In this document: piece after piece, positions 1 to 11,063 of the stretch | Layout: each line of letters starts with the position of its first letter | Position numbering within the stretch: the stretch's first letter is position 1 | DNA from: Boswellia sacra | Lineage: Eukaryota > Streptophyta > Magnoliopsida > Sapindales > Burseraceae | Reading direction: 5' to 3' | Assembly (NCBI GenBank): GCA_013180625.2 | Contig: SNVD02004677.1 | Location: forward strand, 1 to 64,000 | DNA length: 64,000 bases | Position numbers and translations under genes: made by a program | Notes under the pieces: generated by a model | Database searches by the model: none | Told to the model about the DNA's origin: nothing | What the model saw: only the letters and a program-made list of their open reading frames with translations

Positions 1-568
1 TACTGGCTGAAAGAAAGATTCATGTGGTTTATGGGGGAGGGAGCCTCGGGTTAATGGGTTGTGTGTCAACAGCTGCACATGTAGGAGGTACTCAAGTTTT
101 AGGAGTTATTCCTAAAGCTTTGGCTGTACAAAGTATTGTTGGAAAAAACGGTTGGGAAGGAGTTACAGGTCTCCTCTATGCATGAACGCATGTGGCACAT
201 ATTGCACACATCATATTCAGAGCCTTTATGCAGTTTTACCAGGTGGCTTTGGCACTACTTGAAAGAAATTTTTCAAACTTTGCCTCTTGGGCCACCACTG
301 AAATTCCATCAAAAAAACCCATGTAGGTTTGTTGAATTGTCAAAAATTTCTTTGGATGCCTTTTGATTAAGTTTTTGTTGATGCAGCTGTGAAACAGAAT
401 TTTATCCCTCATTCAGCGAGAAAGATCCTTATTTCTGCCACTTCTGCTGGTGAGCTACTTGACAAATTACAAGAAGTTGAGTATGAACCTGACCCAGCTA
501 GTACTCTAATTAATTGGGCAGGAGGGCAAAACAAAAAGTGCAAATTGGATTTGAATCTCCGTTTGTAA
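1..568 (+). pseudogene. LOG-like cytokinin riboside 5'-monophosphate phosphoribohydrolase, broken copy inside element A
   Basis: LOG enzymes release active cytokinin bases from their nucleotide precursors in the cytosol. The visible part starts inside the N-terminal half with the VYGGGSLGLMG nucleotide-binding loop (from about base 27). It runs through VLGVIPKAL, SSMHERM and a C-terminal block that ends in a TAA at 566-568. An extra A near base 148 shifts the frame, and further small indels hit the region after SSMHERM, so no single frame reads through. The loop PGGFGT, the family PGGxGTxxE signature, is still present near 239-256 just before an indel. No introns are seen. The copy is homologous to the better one at 31659-32309 and sits at the same place relative to its LTR. 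It is a pseudogene; the identification is firm, the substrate is by family only. Confidence 0.88.
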
Positions 569-1319
569 TTTTTTCTTCTTGTCCTTTATTTTATTTTATT
601 TTATTTTATTTTTAGCATGTTATTTTTTGGTCTTTCAGGTGTCATCTCTCTTGAATAAAGAATGCTTCATGGTAATGTCTCCTATAACTTATCTCTCGAC
701 ATTTAAACATTAGACAAATGTTTCATTTGGTTGGGGGGGAAGGATAGTAGGAAATAAGTGTGTTGAAATTTTTATTTTCTTGCAAAAACGAAAAAAAAGC
801 GAGTTAGTAATTAGATTCAGAGTGCGGTTAAGGAGTCAAATCCTCTTTGGAGACGTATCTTGGGTCAGGAATGGCAGAGTAGGGAGGACCAGTGAAAATC
901 TGGAAAAAAACATTCTAAACCAATTTGTCATTTTATTCTTGCATTTTTGAAAGACTTATTTGATTATTAGTCTGATTTGAATTTATAATAAGGAAGGTCT
1001 TCTTCACTTGAATTCATTCAAATCTTATGAAACTATCACCAAACCTTATCATTTAATAAATTGTGTGCTTATGTGCTCATTAAGCGAGTATCTATGAATC
1101 TTTCTTCACACACACACATACCTTGATGTATGATTGTGGGTGGCGAAATGAAATATTGCAATATTTGAGTTTTTTTGTTTTGTTTAGGATAACAACAAAA
1201 GGAAGGGGAAAGTTTAAAAAAAAATGAAATGATGAAAATGAAAAATGAAAGAAAAAAAAAAGAAAGAAAAAAGAGAGAAAGCAATGGTGGATAAGTTTGG
1301 TCTTGTAGCCTCCTTAATT

Positions 1320-1578
1320 CGAGCAATTAAGCCCGAGGGGTGCCTCAACACCTAATACCCTAAGACCAACTGGTTTGGGAGCTATTGGCCCAAAGCTCGC
1401 TACATGGATTAAGGAGAAAGCTTAATGGGATTGAACATTGCACTATTCATAGGTTTTAAAAAAAAAATAAAGCATCGGCAAACCGAGTCGTTAAGCTCGA
1501 AGGGGTGTCTTAACACCTAATGCCTAAGGCCAACTGTCGGGGAGTCCATTACGTAAGCTCTGCTACATGGTTAAAAGA
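1320..1578 (+). repeat. Pair of degenerate direct repeats in the 3' region of element A
   Basis: Units at about 1320-1416 and 1484-1578 share the pattern: AATTAAGC or GTTAAGC, CGA.GGGGTG, CAACACCTAAT, AAG.CCAACTG, then GCTCGCTACATGG. The same pair occurs in C (16351-16608) and D (30658-30918), so it predates the copies. Its role is unknown; an RNA structure or packaging role would be a guess. Confidence 0.7.
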
Positions 1579-1907
1579 AAGCTATTCTTTCATATAAAAA
1601 AAAAAAAAGAAAGAAAAAAAAAAATGTATAAAATGAATGAATATACCCCTATATCAAGGTTGTTTAACCTTTAACCAATATACTATGAAGACCGATTATG
1701 GTATTTCTAATAAGGGCCCCATAGTTCATGGTTCAACTGAGCACAAAAGAAGGTTTGTGGATATCTTGACTGAAGGGTACATGAGTCATTAAAAAAAAAA
1801 AAAAAATCAGATGAGAGTTTGTTTATTTGGATAAAATCAAGGAGAATGCAATAATGACCACCTTGGATGTAAAATTCTATAAATCACTTCTAAATAATAA
1901 CGCTTTA

Positions 1908-1943
1908 ATTGCTAGGGACTAGCAATAAGCTAGTTGGGGGGTG
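1908..1943 (+). promoter_or_regulatory. Hairpin and polypurine tract of element A
   Basis: A perfect 8-bp inverted repeat ATTGCTAG/CTAGCAAT with a 3-base loop (1908-1926) is followed by GTTGGGGGGTG directly against the LTR start. The G-run is the plus-strand primer of reverse transcription. The same hairpin and G-run are found in C and D. Confidence 0.8.
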
Positions 1944-3327
1944 TGATGAAACACTTAAATATGCATGTTTAATAAGAGTTTAGTTCATCATATTGCATTA
2001 ATAGTGTCATTAAATTCCTCAACTTAAGCATATTTATAGCATTTGCATCTTCGGAATTAATTTCTCTTAATTTTGGTTTTGTTACAGGTTCGGTAAAATG
2101 GGCATAACTCTCTATTTATAGATCAGAATGGTGCAATTCTTAATGTTTTGGAAAGCTGATTTAATTGTCTACAAGATTTCATTTCACAAGCATCATCAAA
2201 TTCGGGCTCTTAGTGGACCAAAATTGGGCTTGAAGTGAACCCATCTACAGTCTCGGTCCCAGTCTGACCAGGCCTCAGTATTTGGACCGTATCTCTCAAA
2301 ATACGTATCCAAATTGTGCAAATCAATATGTTCTAGAAAGCTGAGAGAAATATCTACAACTTTCATGAAGACATGTGATTAAAATTCACAACATTTCGAT
2401 GTCAAAATTGATGGTCAAAGTCGTTGCCTAATGATCCCAATTGTCAAAGATATTTACAACTAATATTTGACAATTATGCCCTTGTAATTTGACAAGTTTG
2501 CCCCTGGATGTATCTATAAATAGAGGTGCCTTGTGACCCATTAGGGCATCTTGGCTTTTGCTGGAACATTTTGGCTTTGGCTAGGATCTTGTATTGTGTT
2601 TTGTGTGTTTATGTTATTAATGAATTTCCTTTTTCTTACATTTTATTTTCTTTCTATTATAATGTTCTTCTAATTTCTTTTTGCTAAGGTGAAAGGGTGA
2701 AACCCTTGATATGAGAATAAGGATTCTCTAACCCTTAATATGTGCTTAATAATCTTAATCTTATAATGTTTATTCAATATGATTTATATTTAATTTCTTA
2801 ATCAAACTTGACACCACTCGTAAAGTGGAGGTCTTGATCCATTGTCGACAATCCTTGGCACATCAAATGCTTGGATCCTTTCTAGCTGATGTATGGTTCT
2901 TCCTTACCGACACGAATCTAGTTAGGAACCTTGATTTGTTGTAGACATATGGTGATTGGCACATTGGATGCTTGAACCCATTTACAAGAAGTGGTATAAA
3001 TATTGGTAATGAAACAAATATAATTCATATAACTAAAATGGGTTGTTTATCCTTATTCGAAATATCAAGGGCGGATCCCCTAACCTTAGCTCTCATTATT
3101 ATTGTGTTAATTTCTCTTGTGTTTTAGTTATTTTTATTTATTAACTTGTTCCTTACTTTTACTTGTTGATATTATCTTGTCACCTCTTCGAATCATCCAT
3201 ATCATATTTGCTTAGCTTATAATTTGTAACGCTTAAATTCCCTTCCTTGTGGATCGACCCCGGTCTTACCGGGTTTATTACTTCGACACTCCTATACTTG
3301 GGAGACAATCCTTTTTCGGATGTGTCA
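1944..3327 (+). repeat. 3' LTR of element A
   Basis: 1384 bases from TGATGAAACAC to GGATGTGTCA. A TATAAATA box at 2515-2522 would set the U3/R border. Near the end lies the CCCGGT-CTT-ACCGGG hairpin shared by all five LTRs of this family in the window. The length equals that of the right LTR of element D. Confidence 0.93.
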
Positions 3328-4116
3328 CTTCACACCTACTCAAAACAGATTTTAAGTTAAGTAGACATGAATCAAAAGAATTATAAAAAACAATCAAATC
3401 ATCCATAAAATCCTCCATGCATTTCTCAACCATGTTTCAGAAAATACTAAGCATGCAACATTGAAAAGTAGTTGGTGCATTACATAATCCAAATGGCATC
3501 CTACGAAAAGCATAAATACAAAAGGGCATGTGAAGGTAGTCTCATCCTAATCCTCTATAGCTATCTCCATTTGGTAATATCCTGAGTACCTATCGAGAAA
3601 GCAATAAAAAGGATGGCCGGCTACATGTTCCAAGATTTGGTCAATAAAAGGCAATGGAAAGTAGTCTTTCCGAGTGGTTGTGTTTAATTTTCTATAATCA
3701 ATGCACATCCGCCATCCGGTTACTACTCTAGTTGGAATAGACACTCCTTTATCATTTTGAACCACAGTTACTCCAAATTTCTTAGGCACTACCTGTGTTG
3801 GACTTACCAATTGACTATCAGATATTGCATAGATTATACTTGCATCTAATAGTTTTAAGACTTCTGTCTTTACCACTTCTTTCATTATTGAGTTAAGTCT
3901 TCTATAGGGGTCTCTACGAGGTTGGATACCTTCCTTTAGATGGATTCTATGGGAACATATTAATGGAGAAATACATTTAATATCAACTAAAGTCCAACCT
4001 TGTGCAGACGTATGCTCTTTTAACAAGTTTATCAATTTTTCATCTTGTTGAGCACTATGTTTTGAAGAAATAATAACAGGAAAGGTATCATCTACTCCCA
4101 AGAATACGTGCTTCAA
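3328..4116 (-). pseudogene. Reverse transcriptase, N-terminal and palm part, of element B
   Basis: Copies element RNA into DNA in the cytoplasmic particle. An open frame of 189 codons (4116-3547) covers the N-terminal RT: WTLVDIKCISP, VVPKKFGVTVV, WRMCIDYRKLN and FLDRYSGYYQ. The frame then breaks. Downstream on the same strand, the degenerate PFGLCNA block and the catalytic FMDDL box can still be read at about 3400-3520. The RT ends abruptly at 3328 because element A is inserted there. RNase H and integrase, if still present, lie off-window to the left. Confidence 0.88.
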
Positions 4117-4152
4117 ACCTTTAGGTAGTGGGAAAAGTTTAACTTTTGGTGC

Positions 4153-4443
4153 CTATAAGATAGAGGGTTTTGGCTTCTCTCCTCCACGAGGCAATTCTTC
4201 AAAGCGTGGTGGCCAAAATCGAGTCTTTTTATCCTGCAAGTCAAAAACACCAAACACATTAGTCGTATCATCAGGATAAAATAAATCTTCAAAATCAGAA
4301 TCAAGAAAGTATTCTAAAGAGTCAGAATCTTGTTTTCTATAAGCCTTCTCTAAGATAAATGTACCTATCATATATGAATGGTGGCAGTCGTCCTCCTCTT
4401 GTGGTTGCTTTCCAATATGGAAAATATTCACCTCAAGAGTCAT
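4153..4443 (-). pseudogene. Protease-RT linker of element B
   Basis: This acidic, Phe/Asp-rich stretch between protease and RT has two overlapping open frames (4443-4153 and 4304-4113), which points to a frameshift in one pol linker. It matches by position the 36008-36397 segment of D. No catalytic motif is visible. It is listed because it joins the two pol domains. Confidence 0.5.
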
Positions 4444-4452
4444 ATTCCCAAA

Positions 4453-4869
4453 TTATAATTTCATAAGACCGTTCTTGCAATTAATAAAAGTATTAGTAGT
4501 GGCAAGAAAAGGTCTCCCCAAAATAAGAGGGATTTTGGACTCCATATTAACCACTGACTGAGTATCCAAAACAAGAAAATCAATAGGGCAATAAAATTTA
4601 TCAATCTGTAACAGAACATCTTCCACTATTCCCCATGGTTTCTTGACTGGTCGGTCTACGAATTGTAGAACTACGAAAGTGGGTTTGATCTCTCCAAGTC
4701 GTAATTGTAAGTAAATATAATAGGGCATGAGATTGACACTTGCTCCCAGGTCTAACAATGCTTGACTGAATTCATGTGTCTCAGTCTGGCAGGAAATCGT
4801 AGGACACCCTAGATCTTTATACTTGGGTGGCATTTTCTGTTCAATTACTGCACTTACCTTTTCCGTCAA
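4453..4869 (-). pseudogene. Retropepsin-like aspartic protease of element B
   Basis: Cleaves the gag-pol polyprotein during particle maturation. The open segment of 138 codons has PPKYKDLGCPTISC and then the active-site block LLDLGASVNLMPY. Here DLGAS stands for the usual D-T/S-G-A-S, with the catalytic Asp retained. It ends in LILGRPFLATTNTFINC. Typical Athila/Tat proteases have the same blocks in this order. It is followed downstream by the linker and RT. As an isolated piece of a decayed polyprotein it is not expected to work. Confidence 0.87.
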
Positions 4870-5061
4870 GAATGTAGTCTTCTTGACATGGTGCTTTCTT
4901 TTGATGGTGCATAGATCTTTGATAACTTTGGTGTAAGCTGGAACCTATTTAATTACATGCAGTAACAGAAGTTTCATCTTAACTTGTTCTAAGTGTTCTA
5001 GAATCTCACCTTGAATTTTTTAGTTTTTCCCATTAGATCTGAGAGCTTGGGGAAAAGGAAC

Positions 5062-6260
5062 CTATATCAAAAATTTATTTTCAAGTTCTTTCTCAAAAAT
5101 GTCCTTTTGTGAGGGAACATCTTTATTTTCCGTGGTCGTGTTGATTGGCAATGTAGGCTCATTTAAAATCTTAACACTTCGAGTAGTGATAGCATTTACC
5201 TCTTCGAGATTTTGTGTGTCAGAAGTAGAGGCTTGTGCAATATGATACCCCTTTGGATTAGACTGAGTTTGAGATGGAAACTTACCTCGCTCTTGTATGG
5301 TCAAAGCACTAGTTAGCTTAGTGATTTGACTTTTGATCTCCTTGTTCTCTACCACCACTTGTGCAAGAATTGTTTCAAATTTTTGGTTAGTCTTATTTTG
5401 AACCTCCATAAATGCTTGTAAGGTGTCCTCTAAGGAATTCCTAAGTTGTGGCGCGTTGTATTGAGGTGCTTGATAAGACTTTGGTGATTGTTGTTCCTGT
5501 TTCCATTGGTTCTTGTTTTGGGGGTTAGATTTCCAACTAAAGTTTGGGTGGTTTCTCTAGCTAGGGTTATAGGTTTCAGAATAGGATGAATAAGGCTTTT
5601 TGTACATTCCAAGGCATTACATTGTTCCTTATGCACCCCTCTCATCTCATTATAAGTTGGGCAATCCTGAGCTAAGTGTTCCACCCCTCCACAAACAAAA
5701 CTTGTATCTTGTGATTCAACCTTAGCAACCATATGGGTGACCTTCCTATCTTTGGTTTTCAAGGCTTCCAATTCCCTAGCTAAGACTTCTAATTGGGCTT
5801 TAGGGTTGTCCTCTTCCCTAAGATGGTAAATCATGACCTATTTGTTCTATCTATAGTGCTAGGTTTAGTCCATATGTGGGCTTTTTCAATTAAGTCCTTG
5901 AGGAATTCTATAACTTCCTCAGGGTCTTTTTGAAGGAACTCCCTATTACGTATCATCTCAACAAATTGGTGCTCCCTAATTTTGAGTCCCTTATAGAAGT
6001 AACTAACCAAGCGCCAATGTTCATACCCATGATGAGGACACACGTTTAACAACTCTTTAAATCTCTCCCAAGTTTGGTACAAGGTTTCACTATCTTTTTG
6101 GGAGAAAGAGGAAATTTGTCTTTTTAGGTTGTTAGTCTTATGTTGTGGGAAATATTTGTTGAAAAACACTTGGGTCATTTCTACCCAAGTTCCTAAGGAT
6201 CTCAGCCTCAAAGAGTATAGCCAACTCCTTGCTTCATCTTTTAAAGAGAAAGGGAAAAAA
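5062..6260 (-). pseudogene. Gag of element B with decayed zinc knuckle
   Basis: Structural capsid protein. The 6211-5831 part holds the retrotransposon gag core (FNKYFPQHKTNNLKRQI, then LYQTWERFKELLNVCPHHG). The 5834-5430 part holds a CCHC zinc knuckle whose first Cys is lost: CGGVEHLAQDC remains. The 5409-5062 part is the polar linker before the protease. The three parts lie in different frames. Coding similarity (minus strand) stops near 6260 inside the gag, so the N-terminus is missing. Confidence 0.85.
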
Positions 6261-6962
6261 CATTATATATATTGCTAATTATGAACAAAAAAAGAAAAAT
6301 TAACCAACGACTTAAATTACTATTAGGTAAGTGTCCAATATTAATACTTAATCTTACATGAGGATATAGAAAAGAAATGGTGAAAATTAATAGTTCGAGA
6401 ATTGCAAGAGTCTTACAAGTGATGGGCTCAGTGACGATAGGGGAATGGTAGCGAGAGTAAAGGTAATGATGACGTAGTGCTCTGTGAAGCCAGTAGTAAA
6501 GAAACTCAACCGACCAGCATGCATCAAAAATGCGAGAATTACACTATCTGATCTCCACATGAGCATGTGAGATGCCTACACTAAAATTGCGTTGAAGAAA
6601 TTTGGTCATCCCTGCCATCGACCGACATTAAAAATTAATGAAAATCATTTTTATGTACCGATTATGGTTTTTAATATAAAATAATTCTTATTTAAATATT
6701 TAGTCACTTTCTTGCTTAATTCAATGATTAATAACTAACCATTCTCCACATTATTCTAGTGTAAAAAAGGAATTTAATTTAATAATACTCATTTTCTAGA
6801 GTTATATATTTGATGATGTACGTGCACAAATCAAGACTAACCAATTTGTTTGTTTGTCAACTTGTTCAAATTTAATGGCCCTATCAAGGATCCTGTTACT
6901 AAATTTGGCTGTCCTATAACAAGAAAGACTAATCCAAATCTGATTGTGAAGCACGTCCTACG
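6261..6962. other. AT-rich stretch without recognisable genes
   Basis: No long open frame, LTR end, TSD or known motif was found between the truncated gag of B and the dispersed repeat. The 71-codon minus frame at 6837-7052 has no family features. I see nothing functional here. Confidence 0.5.
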
Positions 6963-7335
6963 AATGTCGTGAATCAGCCAGGAAGCCACTGCTACATACT
7001 GCATGTTAACACATATGAGCAAAACGATAAGAGATTCAGGCAAACAAAACAAGAAACAAAAGAAAGTAATATAAACTAGAGAGAGACAGAGAGGAGTCTT
7101 ATAAGTTAAGGTAAACCTTAGAGGGCCCGATAGACCTTAGAGGGCCCGATAGGCTACCATGGCCAATCAGTGAGACATCCTGGTGTAAAAGCCATAAGTA
7201 CCTAGTTGGAAGTTTGTTACTTTGTTTTCAACTATATTAATTTCTTGCTGTGCAACCTTGCATATGGGAGAGGCCTTATATATTGTAACAAAATACATTG
7301 ATTAGCGGAATCTCAATGACACAATAATAACACAA
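6963..7335 (-). repeat. Dispersed repeat, copy 1
   Basis: The sequence from the GAATCAGCCAGG region to the TATATTGTAACAAAATACATTG region recurs at 10431-10895 in the same direction. Both copies share GAGAGGAGTCTT and GGGAGAGGCCTTATATA. On the minus strand the latter reads as a TATA box followed by a plausible leader, so it may be part of an LTR in minus orientation. Copy 1 lacks an internal stretch of roughly 100 bases that copy 2 has. No terminal TG/CA pair or TSD could be fixed. Confidence 0.55.
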
Positions 7336-7452
7336 TAATCTCATTTATGTCTAACTATATTATGAAAATATTTTTAGTTATAACATGAATGCGTAAATGT
7401 ACTACAAGTTTTAATTAAACATATTTGCTCACATTTATATAGAGGTATACAC

Positions 7453-7505
<53 letters not shown>

Positions 7506-8535
7506 TGTGTGTGTGTGTCTTTCGTTATTTATGGTTTAAATTTGATAGTTGTTACAGTGGTTAGGATCTTTTGGCTTGTTCTTGTTCAACTTTGTTGTTA
7601 TATTGAAAAGTTTGTGTATTAGTTTACAAAAATATTTTTAATTACCACATAAATAATTTTACGAACTTCAAGTTTCAAACTATATATATAAGATAGCATT
7701 TATAGGTACTTGTGATCCTTTCTTATTTATGGTTTAAATTTAATAGTTGTTATATTTCTTGGGATCTTATAACTCATTTCGTTGTTCAATTTGATTTCTT
7801 CAAGAAAAAAATGTAGAAGAAATGGGAAAATTAGAGTGACATAAGAAATAGGAGTCATACTACTATTAGGAATGAATGATTTTACATATACATATAAATA
7901 TAGGTGTTAAGATTTAAATCCAATCATTTGCAAATACTAGATGTAAAAGGTTAAACAAAATAAGCTCCTTTTAGAAATGTGGCAAGAACGTTAAAATAGA
8001 TGTTTAAAGAACATTAGGATTGAGTAGGTAAAATTGAGAATAATTTGAATGACACAATAATAACACAATAATCTAATGCATGTCTATATTATGGCAATAT
8101 TTTTAATTATCACATAATGCGTAAATGTGCTTCACATTTCAACTAAACATATATGCTCACATTTATATATATAGGTATACACACACACACACACATATAA
8201 GTACTGTGTCTTTCCTTATTTATGGTTTAAATTTGATAGTTGTTAGAGTGGTTGGAGTCTTTTGGCTTCTTTTCTTGTTCAATTTGATTTCTTTAAGAAG
8301 TATGAAAAGTAGAAGGAAAAGGAAATTAGAGTGATATAAGAAATAGTGGTCATACTACTATTAAGAATAGAAGATTCTATCTATGCCTAGAAATATAAAG
8401 GCTGAGAATTAAAATCCCATTATTGTGGAGACATTAACCAAATAAGTTCCCCTGTAGAGATGTGGAAAGAGTATTGATAAAATAAGTATTTAAACAACTG
8501 CAAGATTGAGTAAATGAAACATAGAATAATTTCAA
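7317..8535. repeat. Diverged direct duplication with an offset of about 732 bases
   Basis: The block starting GACACAATAATAACACAATAATCT at 7317 returns at 8048, including AATGCGTAAATGT, TATTTATGGTTTAAATTTGATAG and the stretch with CATACTACTATTA. A partial third copy lies at about 7627-7805. The copies carry independent microsatellite growth: (TA)n in the first, (CA)n near 8177-8195 in the second. No coding role is visible. Confidence 0.7.
7455..7503. repeat. (TA)n microsatellite
   Basis: About 24 TA units followed by GTGTGTGTGT. Similar shorter (TA)n runs occur inside elements C (about 16651-16669) and D (about 30614-30637). Confidence 0.95.
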
Positions 8536-9680
8536 GCCTCTATTAGAATTAGCGATCGAGTCAAACATTATGTTTGGTTGTATTATTGTACTCTTATATG
8601 TATGTTATGTTATAGATTTATCTCTTATTTGTAGATGTAGACTGATGATGTGAACCATGTTAATTATAGTATATTTCTATAAAATGTGACTATTAATTAC
8701 ATTTTACTAATCTTGATGTTTAATATATGTTTCCTTGTGATTTTCTTAAATAGTTATATAAGCATTGTTGACCCATAACAATTCAATTAAAGGTCGTTAT
8801 TCTATAAAAATAAACTTGAAAAATGAAAATATGGAAGCAAAATGGAAGGAGTAAATTTGGGCCTCCAAGCCCAGCCTGAAGCTTTACTTGATTGACAGCT
8901 GACCCACCTTAAGCTAAGGCGATAGGGCCCTATTGATCTATCCAAGGTTGGGCAAAATGAAGTTGTAATCCCGAGCCCAACCCATCACTCATTTCATTAT
9001 AATAGAAAGAATAAAAACAAAACAAAATGTCAAGGAAGACAAGAGGGAGGCTAGACACGAGTTAAGGGGAGAAACAAGGAAGACATTTTTAGGATTCTCG
9101 AAGCATGACTAAAAGGTGACCAGCGGGTAAAAGCTTAGAGCGAACCTACTATAGGAGATGCAAGCTTTATGAAGAAGATAATAAGAGAGCGAGAGGTGGA
9201 GAACAGCGAATCAAATGTGCAATCTCAACTTCCTAGGGAAGCAATACTAGAAAAGGAAGGAGAAGGAAATTGGAGGCATCCCAAAAACAGAGACAATGAT
9301 GATAAGTGGAAAGGCCCAAGGGGAACTAGAAAAGAAGAAGGAGATATAGAGAAAGGGCCTCCCTAGGAAAGGGGATCCAAGCATTTTTACCTTTACTTTT
9401 CTATCTCTCTTTTCCCCTCTTTAAGATTTTCTCTGGTTGATTGTTTTTTACTGTTTGATTTTTTGTCCATCGAAAAACTAACTTAGGCATCGGGAGTACC
9501 TTTTGTAGGTACTGCACCACCATACTTGGTGGAGCTCCCTTAGTATCATTCTCGTGCTATAAAGCTACCGTCCAAGTGCTGAAAAAGAAGCAGATTGCTA
9601 CAGCATTAGATGGTTATGGAGATGTGAGTGGGTTGAATACTCGACTAGAAAAGTGAGGAACAGATTTTGAGTCCTTCAAC
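8536..9680 (+). other. Probable upstream and LTR part of a Tat-type element I
   Basis: There is no gene. From about 8840 the base composition rises in G+C. The stretch ends in a primer-binding-like site at 9681 followed by a gag, so at least its last several hundred bases should be an LTR. I cannot fix its left end: no TG start with a matching copy downstream was found. The 65-codon frame at 9169-9366 is Glu/Lys/Arg-rich and probably reflects LTR sequence rather than a protein. Confidence 0.4.
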
Positions 9681-9698
9681 TGGTACCGTCGGTAGAAT
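9681..9698 (+). promoter_or_regulatory. Decayed tRNA primer binding site of element I
   Basis: TGGTACCGTCGGTAGAA differs at a few positions from the TGGCGCCGTCTGTGGGAA form common after the 5' LTR of plant Tat elements. It is followed by a leader and a gag frame, as expected. The assignment rests on resemblance, so it is moderate. Confidence 0.55.
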
Positions 9699-9897
9699 CT
9701 TTTGGAGGAATCGTGGTTTTTTAAGGAGTCTCAAGACATTACTGAACAAGAAGTAACCCTTTGTTCTTAACTCTGTGACTAATGGTGGTCTCAACTCATA
9801 ACACCTCGAAGGTGGAGGAAGATTAGCTCAAAACCCGTGTACAGGTAGGGAGGCATCCTCCCCACCAGAAGGAAACCAAGGTGATACTGACCTAGTA

Positions 9898-10418
9898 ATG
9901 GCAGACTTAAGAAAATAGCTAGAACAAGCTAGGAAGAAAAATAAGGAGCTCCATAGGAAGATGGTAGGGAAAAAGCATGATGGAGAAGAGGCCCATAACG
10001 AGGGGGAGGCCAAGAGTGTAACCAAACACAGGAAAACCCTTCCTACACCAATTCAAGAAGTGGAAAGAAATGGTGGAAACCCCAAACAGAACCCCAACCC
10101 AAGTAGAGAAAATGTCCATGATATGAACCTGGAGATGTTTGACATGGCTATGCTAGAGTTGAACTATATGGTGGAAAATAGGATGAGAGACAAAGCCATA
10201 ACCAACCCACTTACCCTCACTGCCCAGAGAATAAGCCAAACTCGCTTTGCCGACCACATAAACAGCATCCTAAAGCCAAAAAAGTTTACCATGTCCACCC
10301 TAAAACTATTTGACAAGAAAAGAGACCTAGAAAAGTACCTTTTTCAGTACCACCAGAAAATATCCCTAGAAACCCTTGATGATGCATAGCTTTGCAAATT
10401 TTTCATCTTTAACTATGA
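9898..10418 (+). pseudogene. Gag of Tat-type element I, N-terminal part
   Basis: A frame from ATG 9898 (one in-frame TAG soon after) continues in the 142-codon open part 9961-10389. A charged, Glu/Lys-rich, probably coiled N-terminus is followed by PLTLTAQRISQTRFADHI and by KPKKFTMSTLKLFDKKRD. The last block resembles the start of Tat gag cores, where a short target sequence is followed by a 'YDG.KDP' type block. It stops at a TAG at 10387-10389, and recognisable gag ends at about 10418, where dispersed repeat copy 2 begins. Capsid protein by family; not functional. Confidence 0.6.
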
Positions 10419-10430
10419 ATCATTATATAC

Positions 10431-10895
10431 CATGAATCACCCAGGGAGCCACTTCTATGACCTGCATGTAATCACATATGAGTGAAATGATAAGAGAGTC
10501 AAGAAAACAAAACAAGAAACGAAAGAAAGTAATATAAACTATACAGAGGTAGAGAGGAGTCTTCATAAGTTAAAGTAAACCTTAGAAGGCTTGAGATGCC
10601 TCCATGGCCAATCAAAAAGAAATCTTCATTTAGAAGCCATACACACGTAGTTGCAAGCTTCTTACTTTCGTGTTGTGCATAACCTGTATATGGGAGAGGC
10701 CTTATATAGTGTTTCCATATATATATACGCAAGCTATCATGAGGTCCACTATCGGTAAACTGCATGAATTTAATATGTAGGCAACTATCGTTATCATTGC
10801 GGTTAGATGATGAATAAATTATAATATTATGTATTTTGTTATCAAATACATTGTTTGTGAAATCTCAATCAGACAATAATAACATTATATTCCTA
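10431..10895 (-). repeat. Dispersed repeat, copy 2
   Basis: Same family as 6963-7335 but longer, with an extra stretch between GGCCTTATATAGTG and ATACATTG. It interrupts the gag of element I. The following 10896-11063 bases are AT-rich without recognisable features. Confidence 0.55.
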
Positions 10896-11063
10896 AAAGT
10901 GATAGGTATAGAGTTTAATACAAAGTTTGGTGTGCGTATTATTGTAGTTTTTGTATTTATATTGTGAAGTGGATTTGTCTCTCATCCATGGATGTATATA
11001 AGTGATATTGACCCACATTAAATATGGTTTATTTCTGTATGGTGTGATTTATTATTCATAGTG

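Larger units (their letters stand above)
569..1943 (+). other. Non-coding 3' region of element A between LOG and the 3' LTR
   Basis: No coding capacity. It starts with a TTTTA-rich run, then the block holding GGTTGGGGGGGAAGG (a second purine tract near 730), a poly-A stretch, and a block shared with C and D around 815-900. Two degenerate copies of an approximately 95-base unit follow (1320-1578). The ORF on the opposite strand here is only a reading of the poly-purine run and is not a gene. Confidence 0.7.
1..3327 (+). mobile_element. Element A: 3' part of an Athila-type Ty3/gypsy retrotransposon carrying a LOG-like gene
   Basis: The order is LOG-like pseudogene, long non-coding 3' region, hairpin plus polypurine tract, then a 3' LTR that begins TGATGAAAC and ends GATGTGTCA. 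Its 5' part lies outside the window. The 3' region and LTR match elements C and D closely by eye, so all three belong to one family. It inserted into the RT of element B, whose reverse-strand coding resumes at once at 3328. The flank there is cttca; the matching 5-bp duplication should lie off-window on the left. Confidence 0.9.
3328..6260 (-). mobile_element. Element B: truncated Athila-like gypsy element (gag, protease, RT)
   Basis: On the minus strand, gag, zinc knuckle, protease and reverse transcriptase follow in the normal order from 6260 down to 3328. The RT is cut by the insertion of element A. The gag breaks off at about 6260, where unrelated AT-rich DNA starts; no LTR is seen on that side. 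The sequence is related to, but clearly diverged from, the pol of element D. Stops and frameshifts show it is old. Confidence 0.88.

Noticed and set aside
3328..3547. Possible separate small gene left of the element B RT frame
   Set aside because: The minus-strand sequence continues the RT of B (FMDDL box) with frameshifts up to the insertion of A.
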